The notes below the pieces were generated by a model. It saw only the letters and a program-made list of their open reading frames with translations, had not been told where the DNA came from and searched no databases. Made by a program: the position numbers and the translations under genes. Of a stretch of 53,932 bases of DNA, positions 16,666 through 26,658 are shown piece after piece. Within the stretch, counting starts at the first letter, position 1; each line of letters opens with the position of its first letter. Origin of the DNA: Saprospiraceae bacterium (lineage in GTDB: Bacteria; Bacteroidota; Bacteroidia; Chitinophagales; Saprospiraceae); assembly GCA_022842725.1 (NCBI GenBank), contig JALHOZ010000032.1, forward strand, positions 1 to 53,932. Reading direction: 5' to 3'.

Positions 16666-16729
16666 CAAAAAAGTCGATGAATAATTGAAAAACATATCAG
16701 GGTAATGTTTTTTCAAAAGAATGGTTATC

Positions 16730-16764
16730 AAAAAAAAAGACGTTCCACCATAAGTGAAACGTCT
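16730..16764 (-). terminator. Intrinsic terminator after the SusF-like repeat protein gene
   Basis: On the minus strand AGACGTT (16764-16758) pairs with AACGTCT (16744-16738), with inner CAC/GTG pairing, and is followed by a T-run (16738-16730). It lies 65 bases past the stop codon of the gene at 16829. Confidence 0.85.
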
Positions 16765-16828
16765 TGTAATAAGTTATGAAAGATGAAAGTGTAATAAAAA
16801 ATTACACGTTTATCTAATCAGTTTATTG

Positions 16829-18625
16829 TTATTTAACAACCTGAACCGTTCTGCTGACAAGAGATTTGTCGTTTGACAAACGAACGATGTATTGACCTGC
16901 ATTCAGATTCTGAACCGGCAACTGAACTTTGTCATTCAGGAACATCGTGTTTTCAGACATGATTTGTCCCAAAGTATTTAAGATGGTAACTTTAACAGCT
17001 CCTTCAAAAATATTTTCTTTAACTTCGATATTGATGAAATCTTTTGTAGGGTTAGGATAGATATGTAATACACTGTTATCTAAAACATTATAAGTTGAAG
17101 AAGGTGGCAAGAAAGCATAATCACCTGTGTCAGTTCTGAAATCGATTCTGTAAGTACCTGCTACCGTCTGGATGTTTGGTCCGTTTGGTACACCTACTCC
17201 TGAAGGGAAATCTGCTGCTCCCCAGTTGTTTGTCCATGCTGCTTCAGCTCTGAATTTAACACCACCATCTGTTACATCAGCAAAGCTGGTGAGGGTTACT
17301 GATGGATGAGTCCAATGGTTGAAATCTGCCGGATCTTTGTCAAGATAAGTGTCTTTGCTGTCGTCAGCACCCGGCCATTCACCGAAAGGTCCGGTTTTAC
17401 CAACCAAACTGATTTTTCCGTATTCTACTACTGCTGTAAATTTGTAAGCACCTGTTGCTGAGTTGAAGTCAACAAAATAGTCACCTGCAGGAACCTGAAG
17501 ATTTGGACCATCTTGTTCTGCAATACCTTCAGGGAAATCAGTTCCTCCCCAGTTTACAGCCCAATCATTGTCTGCTCTGAATTTAGCTTCACCATCCACC
17601 ATTTTAACTCTGATTTTCCAGATGGTTTTGTCAGCTGCATCTTTGTTCATCGGGGTATCAGTGTCCCATCCACCCGGTGTTGCACTACCGATCAGACCTA
17701 CAGTACCATAGTCTACTACCTCAAGGAAAGTATAAGCTAAAGTAGCTGTATTAAATGTAACGATGTATTCACCTGCAGTTGCAGCGATATTATCACCGCC
17801 CGGAACACCGGTACCGCTTGGAAATTCTGATCCACCCCAGTTTACATCCCAGGAATTGTTGGCTCTGAATTTTACTTCACCATCAATCAAAACAACTACC
17901 CCTCTCCAAAGGTCAGGATTGGTTGCAGATTTTGTCAAAGGTGTTTCATTGTCCCATCCGCCCGGAGTTGCACTACCGATAATACCGATGCTTGCAAAAT
18001 CAATGACTTCAGCAAAAGCATACTCACCTGACAAGCTGTCGAAAGTGATGTCGTATTTTCCGGCCTGAGCAATCGGAATGTTTGGACCACCCTGAGTACC
18101 TGTACCTGTAGGGAAATCTATCGCTCCCCAGTTTCTGTCCCATGATCCGGTTGTTCTGAATTTAGCTTCACCTTGTAAAAGGACAGCTGTGAGGACAAAT
18201 TTGTTGGAGTCGGTTTCGCTTGGATACATTTTGGTGTCTTTGTCCCAGCCACCTGCGGTTGCACTTCCGATGATGCTGATGTCAGAATCCACATCAAAGA
18301 TGTATTCACCTGAGTTACTGTTAAAAAAGACGGTGTAGTCTCCGAAAAAGACGGGAATGTTCGGACCACCTTGAACTCCTGTACCTGTAGGAAAATCTTT
18401 GGCTCCCCAGTTGATATCCCAGGCATTGTTGGCCCGGAATTTAGCTTCACCTTTGATTAATGATATCTGAATCGTCCAGACAGAATCATTGACTTGGGTT
18501 AAAGGTGTTTCGTTATCCCAGCCTCCGGGTGTGGCTGAACCAATGATTCCTATCGAGGTAATCTGACCGAATAAACCTGAAGAAATCAGTACGAAACTTA
18601 AAATAAAAAGTAAACGTGACTTCAT
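16829..18625 (-). CDS. Exported protein with five SusE/SusF-like modules and a T9SS sorting domain
   Basis: A 598-residue protein. A signal peptide (about residues 1-21, ending FGQ, without lipobox Cys) is followed by five tandem modules of about 95-110 residues. Each starts IG(I/L)IGSATPGGWD, continues with G(E/G)(A/V)KFRA..W..NWG, DFP.G.G...GPNI and ends with an aromatic strand. This is the pattern of the starch-binding SusE/SusF domains. The last 80 residues (HIYPNPTKDFINIEV ... GQYIVRL) form a type A T9SS sorting domain, so the protein crosses the outer membrane by T9SS instead of being a SusE/F lipoprotein. It is divergent from a SusC/SusD pair, with 107 bases between starts, and probably binds the same glycan at the surface. 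The exact glycan is unknown. Confidence 0.85.
   Translation of the reverse strand: MKSRLLFILSFVLISSGLFGQITSIGIIGSATPGGWDNETPLTQVNDSVWTIQISLIKGEAKFRANNAWDINWGAKDFPTGTGVQGGPNIPVFFGDYTVFFNSNSGEYIFDVDSDISIIGSATAGGWDKDTKMYPSETDSNKFVLTAVLLQGEAKFRTTGSWDRNWGAIDFPTGTGTQGGPNIPIAQAGKYDITFDSLSGEYAFAEVIDFASIGIIGSATPGGWDNETPLTKSATNPDLWRGVVVLIDGEVKFRANNSWDVNWGGSEFPSGTGVPGGDNIAATAGEYIVTFNTATLAYTFLEVVDYGTVGLIGSATPGGWDTDTPMNKDAADKTIWKIRVKMVDGEAKFRADNDWAVNWGGTDFPEGIAEQDGPNLQVPAGDYFVDFNSATGAYKFTAVVEYGKISLVGKTGPFGEWPGADDSKDTYLDKDPADFNHWTHPSVTLTSFADVTDGGVKFRAEAAWTNNWGAADFPSGVGVPNGPNIQTVAGTYRIDFRTDTGDYAFLPPSSTYNVLDNSVLHIYPNPTKDFINIEVKENIFEGAVKVTILNTLGQIMSENTMFLNDKVQLPVQNLNAGQYIVRLSNDKSLVSRTVQVVK
17111..18553 (-). 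repeat. Five tandem protein modules of about 100 residues
   Basis: DNA encoding the five SusE/F-like modules; the first four are most alike at the GSATxGGWD motif, while the fifth diverges (VGKTGPFGEWPG). The near-identity of copies 1 and 3 suggests duplication or recombination within the gene. Confidence 0.8.
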
Positions 18626-18676
18626 AAAGATGTACTATTTTAATTTGTGAAAAAAAAGTTAATGTATTTTAAACAC

Positions 18677-18701
18677 AAAGTAAATATATTTTTTACTTTT
18701 G
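18677..18701. promoter_or_regulatory. Divergent promoter region with inverted repeat between SusF-like and susC genes
   Basis: AAAGTAAA (18677-18684) and TTTACTTT (18692-18699) form a perfect 8-bp inverted repeat with a 7-base spacer. The right arm overlaps TACTTTTG (18694-18701), a -7 element for the susC-like gene starting 31 bases further. The left arm gives a similar, less perfect element toward the SusF-like gene. It may be an operator or just two mirror-image -7 boxes. Confidence 0.5.
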
Positions 18702-18732
18702 ACATTGTTTTTCATGAATAAAAAATAATTTT

Positions 18733-21699
18733 ATGCTCAATTTTTACAAAAAACGTGGTTTAAGCATGATGTTTCTGGCTTTCTGGCTGCTTTTCAGCTA
18801 TCAAACGGAAGCACAAAGAGTCATCAAAGGTATGGTAAAAGATGCAGGAACCGGTGAAGGACTGATCGGTGCCTTTGTCGTTGCCAAACAAAATGAGGCA
18901 GTAGGAACGACGACAGATTTTGACGGATCTTTCGAAATCAAAGTTCCTGAAGGAACCGAAGTTTTGGTTTTTTCCTATACCGGATACACCTCAGTAGAGG
19001 AAAATATTGTTGGAAAAAATAATGTGGAAGTTTCTATGGCTGCAGGACAACTTCTGGAAAGTCTGGTTGTCATCGGTTATGGTACGGTCAAAAGAGAAGA
19101 TGCTACCGGATCGATCCAATCGGTGAGTGCCAAAGATTTTAACAGAGGTGCGATCACCAGCCCGCAGGAATTGTTGGCCGGAAAAGTAGCCGGTGTGGCC
19201 ATAACCACTGGAGGAGGACCTGACGACGCTGCCCAGATCAGGGTGAGAGGACAATCTTCTTTGAGTGCATCCAATGACCCGCTGATCGTTATTGACGGAA
19301 TTCCGTTAGACAATACTGCAGTTTCCGGAAACAGAAATATCCTGAGTGTCATCAACCCGGCTGATATCGAAACCATGACGGTATTAAAAGATGCATCGGC
19401 CACAGCCATCTATGGTAGCCGTGCTTCTGCAGGTGTCATCCTGATTACCACCAAAAAAGGAAGTTTGGGCGCAAAATTAAAAGTAGGATATAATGGTAAT
19501 TTCAGTGTTGGTCAGACATTCAACAGAGTGGATGTTTTGACAGCTGGCGAATACCGTGATGTTATTAATAAACAATTTGATGAAACGCACCCTGCCAGAG
19601 CTTTGTTGGGAAGTGCTTCGACAGATTGGCAGGATGAAATTTACAGAAACGCTTTGGGAACTGACCATAACCTGAACTTTTCGGGAAGTCTGGGCATGGT
19701 TCCTTACAGAGCTTCTTTAGGGTATACTTATAAAGAGGGTTTGTTAAAAAGTGACCATTTTCAAAGATATTCAGGTAGTTTAAACCTCAATCCCAAGTTT
19801 TTTGACAATACATTACAAATGAATGTAGGTTTAAAAGCGATGTTAAACAACAACCAGTTTGCTGAAAGAGGAGCTATCGGAGCAGCCTTGAGTTGGGATC
19901 CGACACAAGCACCTTTAGATCCGAATAGTAAGTATAGCGGTTATACAACGTGGACCATCCCGAATGGCAATCCGAACAGTTTGTCACCTGCCAACCCGGT
20001 AGCATTACTGGACAGAAATCTCAGAAATGACCAATCGGATGTGGCAAGATATATTACCAATGTGACTTTTGACTACAGATTGCCATTTTTTAAGGATTTA
20101 CGTGCCAACCTGAATTTAGGTTATGACCATGCCAGAGGAAAAGGTAGTGTTGTCATTCCGGGAAATAATGCCGTGGCGTTTTCATTCCAACAAGATTTCG
20201 GAGGAGGTGTCAACAATCGTTACGAAAATATCAGACAAAATTCCTTGTTGGAGTTTTATCTGAATTATAAAAAAGAAATGGGTGATCATACCATTGATGC
20301 GATGGCAGGATATTCCTGGCAGAGATTTTATAATGAAAATAATTTCAAAAACACAGATGCTGCAGGTACTCCGACCCAAACGGTCGAAAGAAACGGGGTT
20401 GCAGAAGAATTGTTTTTATTATCGACATTCGGTAGAATCAATTATGGTTTCAAAGACAGATATTTGTTGACCGTTTCTATGCGGGGTGATGCTACCTCAA
20501 GATATGCTCCTGAAAACAGATGGGGATTTTTTCCGGCTGCAGCATTGGCCATTAAAGTTTTTGACAACGATAACAAATATTTTAACAGTCTGAAATCAAG
20601 AATCGGATGGGGTGTCACCGGTCAGCAGGATTTAGGTAATTATTACGTTTATCAACCGATTTACCAACAAAGTCTTGAAAATGCAGCTTATCAGATGGGA
20701 AATACTTTTATCAATACCTTCAGACCCAACGGATATGACAGAAATATTAAGTGGGAAGAAACCACTACCTATAATATAGGTATTGACTTTTCAGTCATCA
20801 AAGGAAGACTGGGAGGTTCTTTGGATTTGTATCAGCGAAATACGATTGACCTGTTAAACTTTGTTCAGGTACCTGCAGGAAGTAATCTTTCCAATTTTAT
20901 CAATACCAACGTTGGTAGTATGGTCAACAGAGGAATTGAGTTGTCCTTAAACGCTACAGCTATCAGTAAAAAAGATTTTTCCTGGGAAATAGGATTTAAT
21001 ATTGCTTATAATACCAATGAAATTACAAAGTTGAACAAAATTGACAGACCGGATTATATCGGAGTTGCAACCGGGGATATTTCCGGCGGGGTAGGTAGTC
21101 AGATTCAGATTCATACCGTAGGATTTCAACCTGCATCGTTTTTTGTATATCAGCAATTATACGACGAAAACGGAAAGATTCTCGAAGGACAGTTTGCTGA
21201 TTTGAATGAGGATGGTGTGGTGAATGATCTCGACAAATTCAGATTTAAAAAACCTGCACCGGATGTAATCACAGGTATCACCAGTAATTTAACGTATAAA
21301 AAGTTTGACTTCTCTTTTGCCGGACGTGCTAATTTTGGAAATTATGTATATAATAATATACAGACCGATATGGGATACCTGGTAAGATTGTACAATTCAA
21401 CCAATTATTTACAAAATGTACATCAGTCAGCGGTCGACAACAATGCTCAGTTGCAAAATAATCTGACGTTCAGCAATCATTTTGTGACAGACGCATCATT
21501 TTTCAGATTAGACCACATCACTGTGGGTTATAGTTTTGATAAACTGGTCGGCCAGTTTTTAAGAGTATATGCTACCGTTCAAAATCCTTTTGTTATTACA
21601 GGATACGATGGACTTGATCCTGAAATCAATAATGGTATTGACAGAAATGTATATCCGAGACCGAGAACATTTCTTTTTGGTGTAAGTGTAGAATTTTAA
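18733..21699 (+). CDS. SusC/RagA-family TonB-dependent outer-membrane transporter
   Basis: A 988-residue protein. A signal peptide ends near TEAQ; a CarboxypepD_reg-like domain (VIKGMVKDAGTGEGLIGAFV ..., residues about 30-110) is followed by the plug with the SusC signature (VVIGYGTVKREDATGSI near 114-130; IRVRGQSSLSASNDPLIVIDGI; VLKDASATAIYGSRASAGVILITTKKG region near 220-245) and a beta barrel that ends in a terminal Phe (VSVEF). SusC proteins import oligosaccharides or peptides, with SusD as a lid. The SusD gene follows by 19 bases. No extended N-terminal STN domain is present, so anti-sigma signalling through this protein is not expected. Confidence 0.95.
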   Translation: MLNFYKKRGLSMMFLAFWLLFSYQTEAQRVIKGMVKDAGTGEGLIGAFVVAKQNEAVGTTTDFDGSFEIKVPEGTEVLVFSYTGYTSVEENIVGKNNVEVSMAAGQLLESLVVIGYGTVKREDATGSIQSVSAKDFNRGAITSPQELLAGKVAGVAITTGGGPDDAAQIRVRGQSSLSASNDPLIVIDGIPLDNTAVSGNRNILSVINPADIETMTVLKDASATAIYGSRASAGVILITTKKGSLGAKLKVGYNGNFSVGQTFNRVDVLTAGEYRDVINKQFDETHPARALLGSASTDWQDEIYRNALGTDHNLNFSGSLGMVPYRASLGYTYKEGLLKSDHFQRYSGSLNLNPKFFDNTLQMNVGLKAMLNNNQFAERGAIGAALSWDPTQAPLDPNSKYSGYTTWTIPNGNPNSLSPANPVALLDRNLRNDQSDVARYITNVTFDYRLPFFKDLRANLNLGYDHARGKGSVVIPGNNAVAFSFQQDFGGGVNNRYENIRQNSLLEFYLNYKKEMGDHTIDAMAGYSWQRFYNENNFKNTDAAGTPTQTVERNGVAEELFLLSTFGRINYGFKDRYLLTVSMRGDATSRYAPENRWGFFPAAALAIKVFDNDNKYFNSLKSRIGWGVTGQQDLGNYYVYQPIYQQSLENAAYQMGNTFINTFRPNGYDRNIKWEETTTYNIGIDFSVIKGRLGGSLDLYQRNTIDLLNFVQVPAGSNLSNFINTNVGSMVNRGIELSLNATAISKKDFSWEIGFNIAYNTNEITKLNKIDRPDYIGVATGDISGGVGSQIQIHTVGFQPASFFVYQQLYDENGKILEGQFADLNEDGVVNDLDKFRFKKPAPDVITGITSNLTYKKFDFSFAGRANFGNYVYNNIQTDMGYLVRLYNSTNYLQNVHQSAVDNNAQLQNNLTFSNHFVTDASFFRLDHITVGYSFDKLVGQFLRVYATVQNPFVITGYDGLDPEINNGIDRNVYPRPRTFLFGVSVEF

Positions 21700-21718
21700 A
21701 ATAAAATAAAATCATAAA

Positions 21719-23908
21719 ATGAAAAAGTTTATCATTTTTACATTAATCATAACGTTGTCGACTTTGACATCGTGTTTTAAAGATTTGGATACCGCACCTT
21801 TGGACCCTAATCTTTATACTTCAGGTTCCGTTTTTAACAGTCCGGATTCCTACAAACAATTTTTAGCAAAACTTTATGCCGGATTGGCAGTGTCAGGACA
21901 GGAAGGTCCTTCCGGTCAATCGGATATTTCCGGTATTGATGAAGGTTTTGGTCAGTACCTGAGAGGGTTTTGGTATCATCAGCAATTGCCTACAGATGAA
22001 GCATTGATCGGATGGAACGACCAGACCATCTGGGACTTTCATGATATTGACTGGACACCTGCAGACGGATTTACGTATGCTTTTTACAGCAGAATTTTTT
22101 ATCAGATATCAGTGTGCAACGAGTTTCTTCGTGAAACAACCGATGCAAAACTTGATGAAAGAGGCGTGGATGCTAATCTGAAAAATGAAATCGCTGATTA
22201 CAGAGCTGAAGCCAGGTTTTTAAGAGCTTTGAGTTATTGGCATGCTTTGGACCTTTTCAGAAATGTTCCTTTTGTCACAGAAAATGATAAAGTGGGTTCT
22301 TTTTTCCCAAGACAGGCACAAGCTCAGGAAGTTTTTAATTACATAGAATCCGAATTGTTGGATATTGAAAACAAATTGAAACCTTCAAAAAGTAATGAAT
22401 ACGGTCGTGCAGATCAGGGAGCAGCCTGGACTTTATTGGCCAAATTGTACCTCAATGCCGAAGTGTATACCGGTCAGAAAAAATATAATGAGTCGCTGAC
22501 CTACTGCGAAAAAGTGATCAGCGGAGGTTATAGCCTTGAGCCAAATTACAGCCATTTGTTTTTGGCTGACAACCACCGTTCTAATGAAATTATTTTCCCG
22601 ATTGCATTTGACGGCAATCGCACGAGAACATGGGGAGGTATGACATTTATCATCAGAGCAGGTATCGGAGGCACGATCAATCCTTTGGCTTCAGGTGTTT
22701 CCGGAGGTTGGGGTGGAACAAGAACTACCCGTCAGTTTGTTGAGAAGTTTCCTTCCAATCTTACAGGTATCATTGTAAATTATAATTATTCAAGAAACCA
22801 AAGAGCTATCTATATGCCGGGAACGTTAAATGGTTTCAATGGTACGGACGATAAAAATAAGTTGGCTTCGTTGAGCAATAACAACGTTTTCGAAGGATAT
22901 CGTTACTTTCCGGAAGATGGAATGGAGTTTGTCATCCTGAGAAACCCGAGTTCTACCCTTTCCGGAAAATTGGGTGATAATGACGGCGACGGGAAATTAG
23001 AAACCAACGGTGCCAATATCAAAGTGCCGGGCAGAGGTTTGTACTACATCCGTGTCGATCTGACCACCAGTTCCAATCTGACCTACACCATGGAAAGGAG
23101 AGATTTTGAAGTAACCGGAAGTGCCGTTCCAGGTGGTAGCAAAGACGTTGTTTGGGATGCCACTGAGAATAAACTAAGATACGTCGGAGAATTGGCAGTA
23201 GGAAGTTTTACCCTCAGAGAAAAATCAGACAAAGTCAGTTATGGTGATGCACAAAAAGATGGTATCATCGAGTCAACCGGTGCTTTTGTCGTTGAAAAAT
23301 CCGGAGGACACGATATCTTATTTGACATGACACGTCCTGACTATACCTATCAGATGAAACTCACCAGCTTTGACCGAAGAGGTATTTTTGGTACTCAGGG
23401 ACAGGTTATCGATATTCCGACTTATCAGGATATCGGAATTTATACCAATGGCTATGCGGTTTTGAAATTTAAAAATGTTACTTCGACAGGACAAACAGGT
23501 GCCAATGTTGACTTTCCGGATACAGACTTTCCAATGTTCAGATTGGGAGATGTATATCTGATGGCGGCAGAAGCAATTTTAAGAGGAGCACCGGGCGGAA
23601 CATCCAAAGCTTTGGAATACTTCAACGCAGTAAGGACCAGAGCCTATACCGGAACCGCAGGAAACGTTTCTTCTTCCGAGCTCAATCTCGACCTCATTTT
23701 GGACGAAAGAGGCAGAGAATTGTATTGGGAATGTCACAGAAGAACAGACCTTGTACGTTTCAATAAGTTTACTACAGCAGACTACCTTTGGGCCTGGAAG
23801 GGCGGAGAGGCAAATGGTCGTGCGGTAGATTCCAAATTCAACATATTCCCGATTCCTTCGGCTGACAGAAGTGCCAATCCGAACCTTGAGCAGAATCCGG
23901 GTTACTAA
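21719..23908 (+). CDS. SusD/RagB-family lipoprotein with inserted SusE/F-like modules
   Basis: A 729-residue protein, longer than the usual 500-600. The lipobox STLTSC ends at about residue 19. The N-terminal TPR-like SusD region shows the YRAEARFLRALSYWHALDLF signature (near 160-180), and the C-terminal part has FRLGDVYLMAAEAILRG and RGRELYWECHRRTDLVRFNKF. Between about residues 395 and 548 lies extra sequence unlike SusD: a GDNDGDGKLETNGANIKVP segment, then VTGSAVPGG and YGDAQKDGIIESTG. These match the modules in the neighbouring exported protein, so the binding domain was probably inserted. It should form the lid of the SusC transporter and bind glycan at the surface. Confidence 0.9.
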   Translation: MKKFIIFTLIITLSTLTSCFKDLDTAPLDPNLYTSGSVFNSPDSYKQFLAKLYAGLAVSGQEGPSGQSDISGIDEGFGQYLRGFWYHQQLPTDEALIGWNDQTIWDFHDIDWTPADGFTYAFYSRIFYQISVCNEFLRETTDAKLDERGVDANLKNEIADYRAEARFLRALSYWHALDLFRNVPFVTENDKVGSFFPRQAQAQEVFNYIESELLDIENKLKPSKSNEYGRADQGAAWTLLAKLYLNAEVYTGQKKYNESLTYCEKVISGGYSLEPNYSHLFLADNHRSNEIIFPIAFDGNRTRTWGGMTFIIRAGIGGTINPLASGVSGGWGGTRTTRQFVEKFPSNLTGIIVNYNYSRNQRAIYMPGTLNGFNGTDDKNKLASLSNNNVFEGYRYFPEDGMEFVILRNPSSTLSGKLGDNDGDGKLETNGANIKVPGRGLYYIRVDLTTSSNLTYTMERRDFEVTGSAVPGGSKDVVWDATENKLRYVGELAVGSFTLREKSDKVSYGDAQKDGIIESTGAFVVEKSGGHDILFDMTRPDYTYQMKLTSFDRRGIFGTQGQVIDIPTYQDIGIYTNGYAVLKFKNVTSTGQTGANVDFPDTDFPMFRLGDVYLMAAEAILRGAPGGTSKALEYFNAVRTRAYTGTAGNVSSSELNLDLILDERGRELYWECHRRTDLVRFNKFTTADYLWAWKGGEANGRAVDSKFNIFPIPSADRSANPNLEQNPGY

Positions 23909-23930
23909 ACTAAAATAATCACATTTTTTA

Positions 23931-23970
23931 GAAAGGTGTTGTTCGTTTAAAGCGGGCAGCACCTTTTTTT
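23931..23970. terminator. Bidirectional terminator between SusD and the outer-membrane barrel gene
   Basis: AAAGGTGTTGTTCG pairs with CGGGCAGCACCTTT (some G-T pairs), a stem of about 13 bp with a 6-base loop, followed by T on the plus strand and preceded by a shorter T-rich tract usable on the minus strand. It sits between convergent genes. Confidence 0.85.
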
Positions 23971-23980
23971 AATAAATGAA

Positions 23981-26458
23981 TTATCCGTTTCCGATTCTTC
24001 TTCTTTCTTCTTCAGATCCGGTGGTTCTTCGTCTGGCCTGTTGAACTTTACTGTTTCCGAATCTGTATGAAAATCCCAAGGTGGCAACTCTTGTTTCTCT
24101 GAAGGCATTCCAGTCTTCGATATAATTATCAAATGCAATCTGCGCATTTGGCAGGTTCGTCCAGAAGATGTCGGTTATGTTGAATCTCAGCGTGCCGTTT
24201 CCCTTTAATATCTTTTTTTGAATTCCAAGACCCAAAGCCCATTGTGGTCTGAAAATCAGGTAGCCACTTCTGTTTCCGGAATTGTAAGAAAAAGTAATTT
24301 CTGATGACCAATCGTTTTTAAATAAAAATTTATGATTGGTATTGCCAAATAAGGCGAAATTGCCTTTATTGAGTGAGGTTCCTGAAAGGTCTCCCGTAAA
24401 ATGATTGTAAAAACCGGATACACTTGCCATCCCTGACCACCATTTGTTAAGCTGGAATGGTGCGGACACATCCAGACCAACATTTTCAGTTGATTGTAAA
24501 TTCAAAGGAATTTGAATGGTGACATTAGGGTCTTCAGACAAATCGGGAAAGACGTCAGATAATCTCGAGAGTACAATGGTGTGGGCTTGTAATGTTTTGC
24601 TGTAAGAAAGGGTTACATTTAGAATCTTATCTGAATATCCCAATTCTCCGTTCCAGGAAAACTGAGGTTGTAAAGCAGGGTTTCCGGTGGCATATGTAGT
24701 CACATCAATTAAAAACAAAAACGGATTTAATTGTGAAAATCCAGGTCTGTCAATACGCCTTGTCATATTGGCTGTTATACTTCTGGTGTCATCAATTTTG
24801 TATTGCACAAAAAATGTCGGAAACAACTTAAAATACGAAGAATCAAATGTTATATCACCGGCCAGCTGTCGTGTCGAATAAGATGTGTGTTCGCCTCTTA
24901 AACCAAGCTGAAATTCAAATTTTTTATAATTTTTATGTAGATTTACATATCCGGCATTATTGTTTTCCCGATAGATAAAATGATTGGTTTTGTTGATGTC
25001 AGGAATAAAAATATCATCCTTTTTTTCAAAAAAAGCTGCGTCCTGATCGGAAGAAACGTAAGAAAATTTTATACCTGTTTCAAGTTTAAAAGATTCTGAT
25101 ATCTGAACTAAATAATCGGTTTTGGCGGTAGAGAATTTTAAAATACCTTCCTGATTTCCGTTTAATTGATAATCGGGTTGGAAAACACTTCCATCTGTAC
25201 TAAAATACCGGGTTTTGTTTTCAGAATCTCCCCTCGTCAAAAATCTTCCAAAATCAACATCTAAGGTAATTTCACTACCTGCCTTACTCAGATTCCTTTT
25301 GACATTAAAATTAACAACACCGCTGTTATTACTGTTATCATTTGTGGTATTTGTATTAAAGTCAAAAATGTTTTCTCTTTGGGCATTAAAAACTTTGGAT
25401 GTATTTCTGTTATAGGGACTTGAATTAGAAAAATTTGGCGTGTAAGTGAAACCTAAAATGGTTTTTTCATCGACAAAATAGTCCATTCCAAGGCGGATAT
25501 TATGAAAATGAACAGGAATTTTGGTATAATTTTCTTTTTCATCTTTGCCTGAAAAAATAAAGTTATCGTAGAATTTTCTGTCAAGAATCAAATGATTTAA
25601 ACCGAGCCTGTAACCGTAATTATAACTTCCGTATAAATTTACAAATTTATTTCTGAAATTGAGATTTAAACCGGCATCTGATTTTGGATACACCCCCTGG
25701 CCATAACTGGCTGAAACCGAACCATTGATTCCATGACGGATGTCTTTTTTCATTTTTATATCAATAATACCGGCACTACCTGCGGCATCATATCTGGAAG
25801 ATGGATTGGTAATCAACTCAATTCTTGATATTGATCCGGATGGCAGAGATTTTAAGTAGTTAATCAGATCTGTTCCATTTAGGGGAGATTGCCTTCCGTC
25901 AATATACACGATAAAGCCGTTTTTGCCGCGCATGGAGATATTGTCGTTTGGATCAATCAGAATGCCGGGCGATCTTTCCAGGACTTCATAAACGGTACTG
26001 CCTTCACTCATGATGCTGTTTTCTACATTTACTATCATCCTGTCCACTTTTCTTTCCAGGAAAGGTTTTTGTGCCTTAACGGTAATTTGGTCAAGCTGTA
26101 CTGAAGACTCTTCCAGATATATGGTGCCCAAATCCAGAGGCTCGTTGTTAAAATATATAGACTTGGAAAAAGTCTGATAACCTAACATAGATATTTTTAT
26201 AAAATATGCACCGCTTGTTTGTAATATCAATTCTGTAAATTTTCCTTCAGAATCTGCAATATCAGCCTTTATAAGGACAGAGTCCGCTGATGAATAAATT
26301 TCTGCTGTCGCTCCTATCACTGACAGGTTGGTAGTTTTTTCTTTTACAATCAAAGAGACCGGATGTTGTCCGTATGCGTTTGTAAATGACATAAATGAAA
26401 TCAATACTATAGAAATAATGATTAAAATTCCGGTAAAATTTGCTGAATGTAAATACAT
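23981..26458 (-). CDS. Outer-membrane beta-barrel protein, TonB-dependent type (OMP_b-brl_3 family)
   Basis: About 825 residues from ATG at 26458 (MYLHSANF), chosen because the signal peptide follows directly and ends near NAYGQ. Residues about 30-110 form a carboxypeptidase-regulatory-like fold (SLIVKEKTTNLSVIGATAEIY). A plug-like region follows (VDRMIVNVENS, VLERSPGILIDPNDNISMRG, YIDGRQSPLNG, ITNPSSRYDAAGSAGIIDIKM), then a large barrel. This layout is the Bacteroidota TonB-linked family seen with small substrates or metals. An AraC-type regulator gene, now frameshifted, lies upstream on the same strand. The substrate is unknown. Confidence 0.85.
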   Translation of the reverse strand: MYLHSANFTGILIIISIVLISFMSFTNAYGQHPVSLIVKEKTTNLSVIGATAEIYSSADSVLIKADIADSEGKFTELILQTSGAYFIKISMLGYQTFSKSIYFNNEPLDLGTIYLEESSVQLDQITVKAQKPFLERKVDRMIVNVENSIMSEGSTVYEVLERSPGILIDPNDNISMRGKNGFIVYIDGRQSPLNGTDLINYLKSLPSGSISRIELITNPSSRYDAAGSAGIIDIKMKKDIRHGINGSVSASYGQGVYPKSDAGLNLNFRNKFVNLYGSYNYGYRLGLNHLILDRKFYDNFIFSGKDEKENYTKIPVHFHNIRLGMDYFVDEKTILGFTYTPNFSNSSPYNRNTSKVFNAQRENIFDFNTNTTNDNSNNSGVVNFNVKRNLSKAGSEITLDVDFGRFLTRGDSENKTRYFSTDGSVFQPDYQLNGNQEGILKFSTAKTDYLVQISESFKLETGIKFSYVSSDQDAAFFEKKDDIFIPDINKTNHFIYRENNNAGYVNLHKNYKKFEFQLGLRGEHTSYSTRQLAGDITFDSSYFKLFPTFFVQYKIDDTRSITANMTRRIDRPGFSQLNPFLFLIDVTTYATGNPALQPQFSWNGELGYSDKILNVTLSYSKTLQAHTIVLSRLSDVFPDLSEDPNVTIQIPLNLQSTENVGLDVSAPFQLNKWWSGMASVSGFYNHFTGDLSGTSLNKGNFALFGNTNHKFLFKNDWSSEITFSYNSGNRSGYLIFRPQWALGLGIQKKILKGNGTLRFNITDIFWTNLPNAQIAFDNYIEDWNAFRETRVATLGFSYRFGNSKVQQARRRTTGSEEERRRIGNG

Positions 26459-26509
26459 ATTTCTGAGCTTTAGATGAATAAAATGATTGAAAAACAATTC
26501 AATAAAACT

Positions 26510-26517
26510 CAAAAATA
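26510..26517 (-). promoter_or_regulatory. -7 element upstream of the barrel gene
   Basis: Minus-strand TATTTTTG matches TAnnTTTG and lies 52 bases before the chosen start at 26458. Confidence 0.45.
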
Positions 26518-26658
26518 GGATGACATCAGGGAAGGGGATTGTAAATTTTAGACATTACGGACATGGTTGACCTCTTAATCGACCAACTATTATTTTTTTT
26601 CGATAAAAAGATTTGATAATAAACCGGTTTGGATTTTTTGTTACAGTAGGAAAAAATA

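Noticed and set aside
17111-18553. Periodic sequence as a CRISPR or DNA-level satellite
   Set aside because: The repeats are about 300 bp, imperfect and in frame, and encode tandem protein modules.
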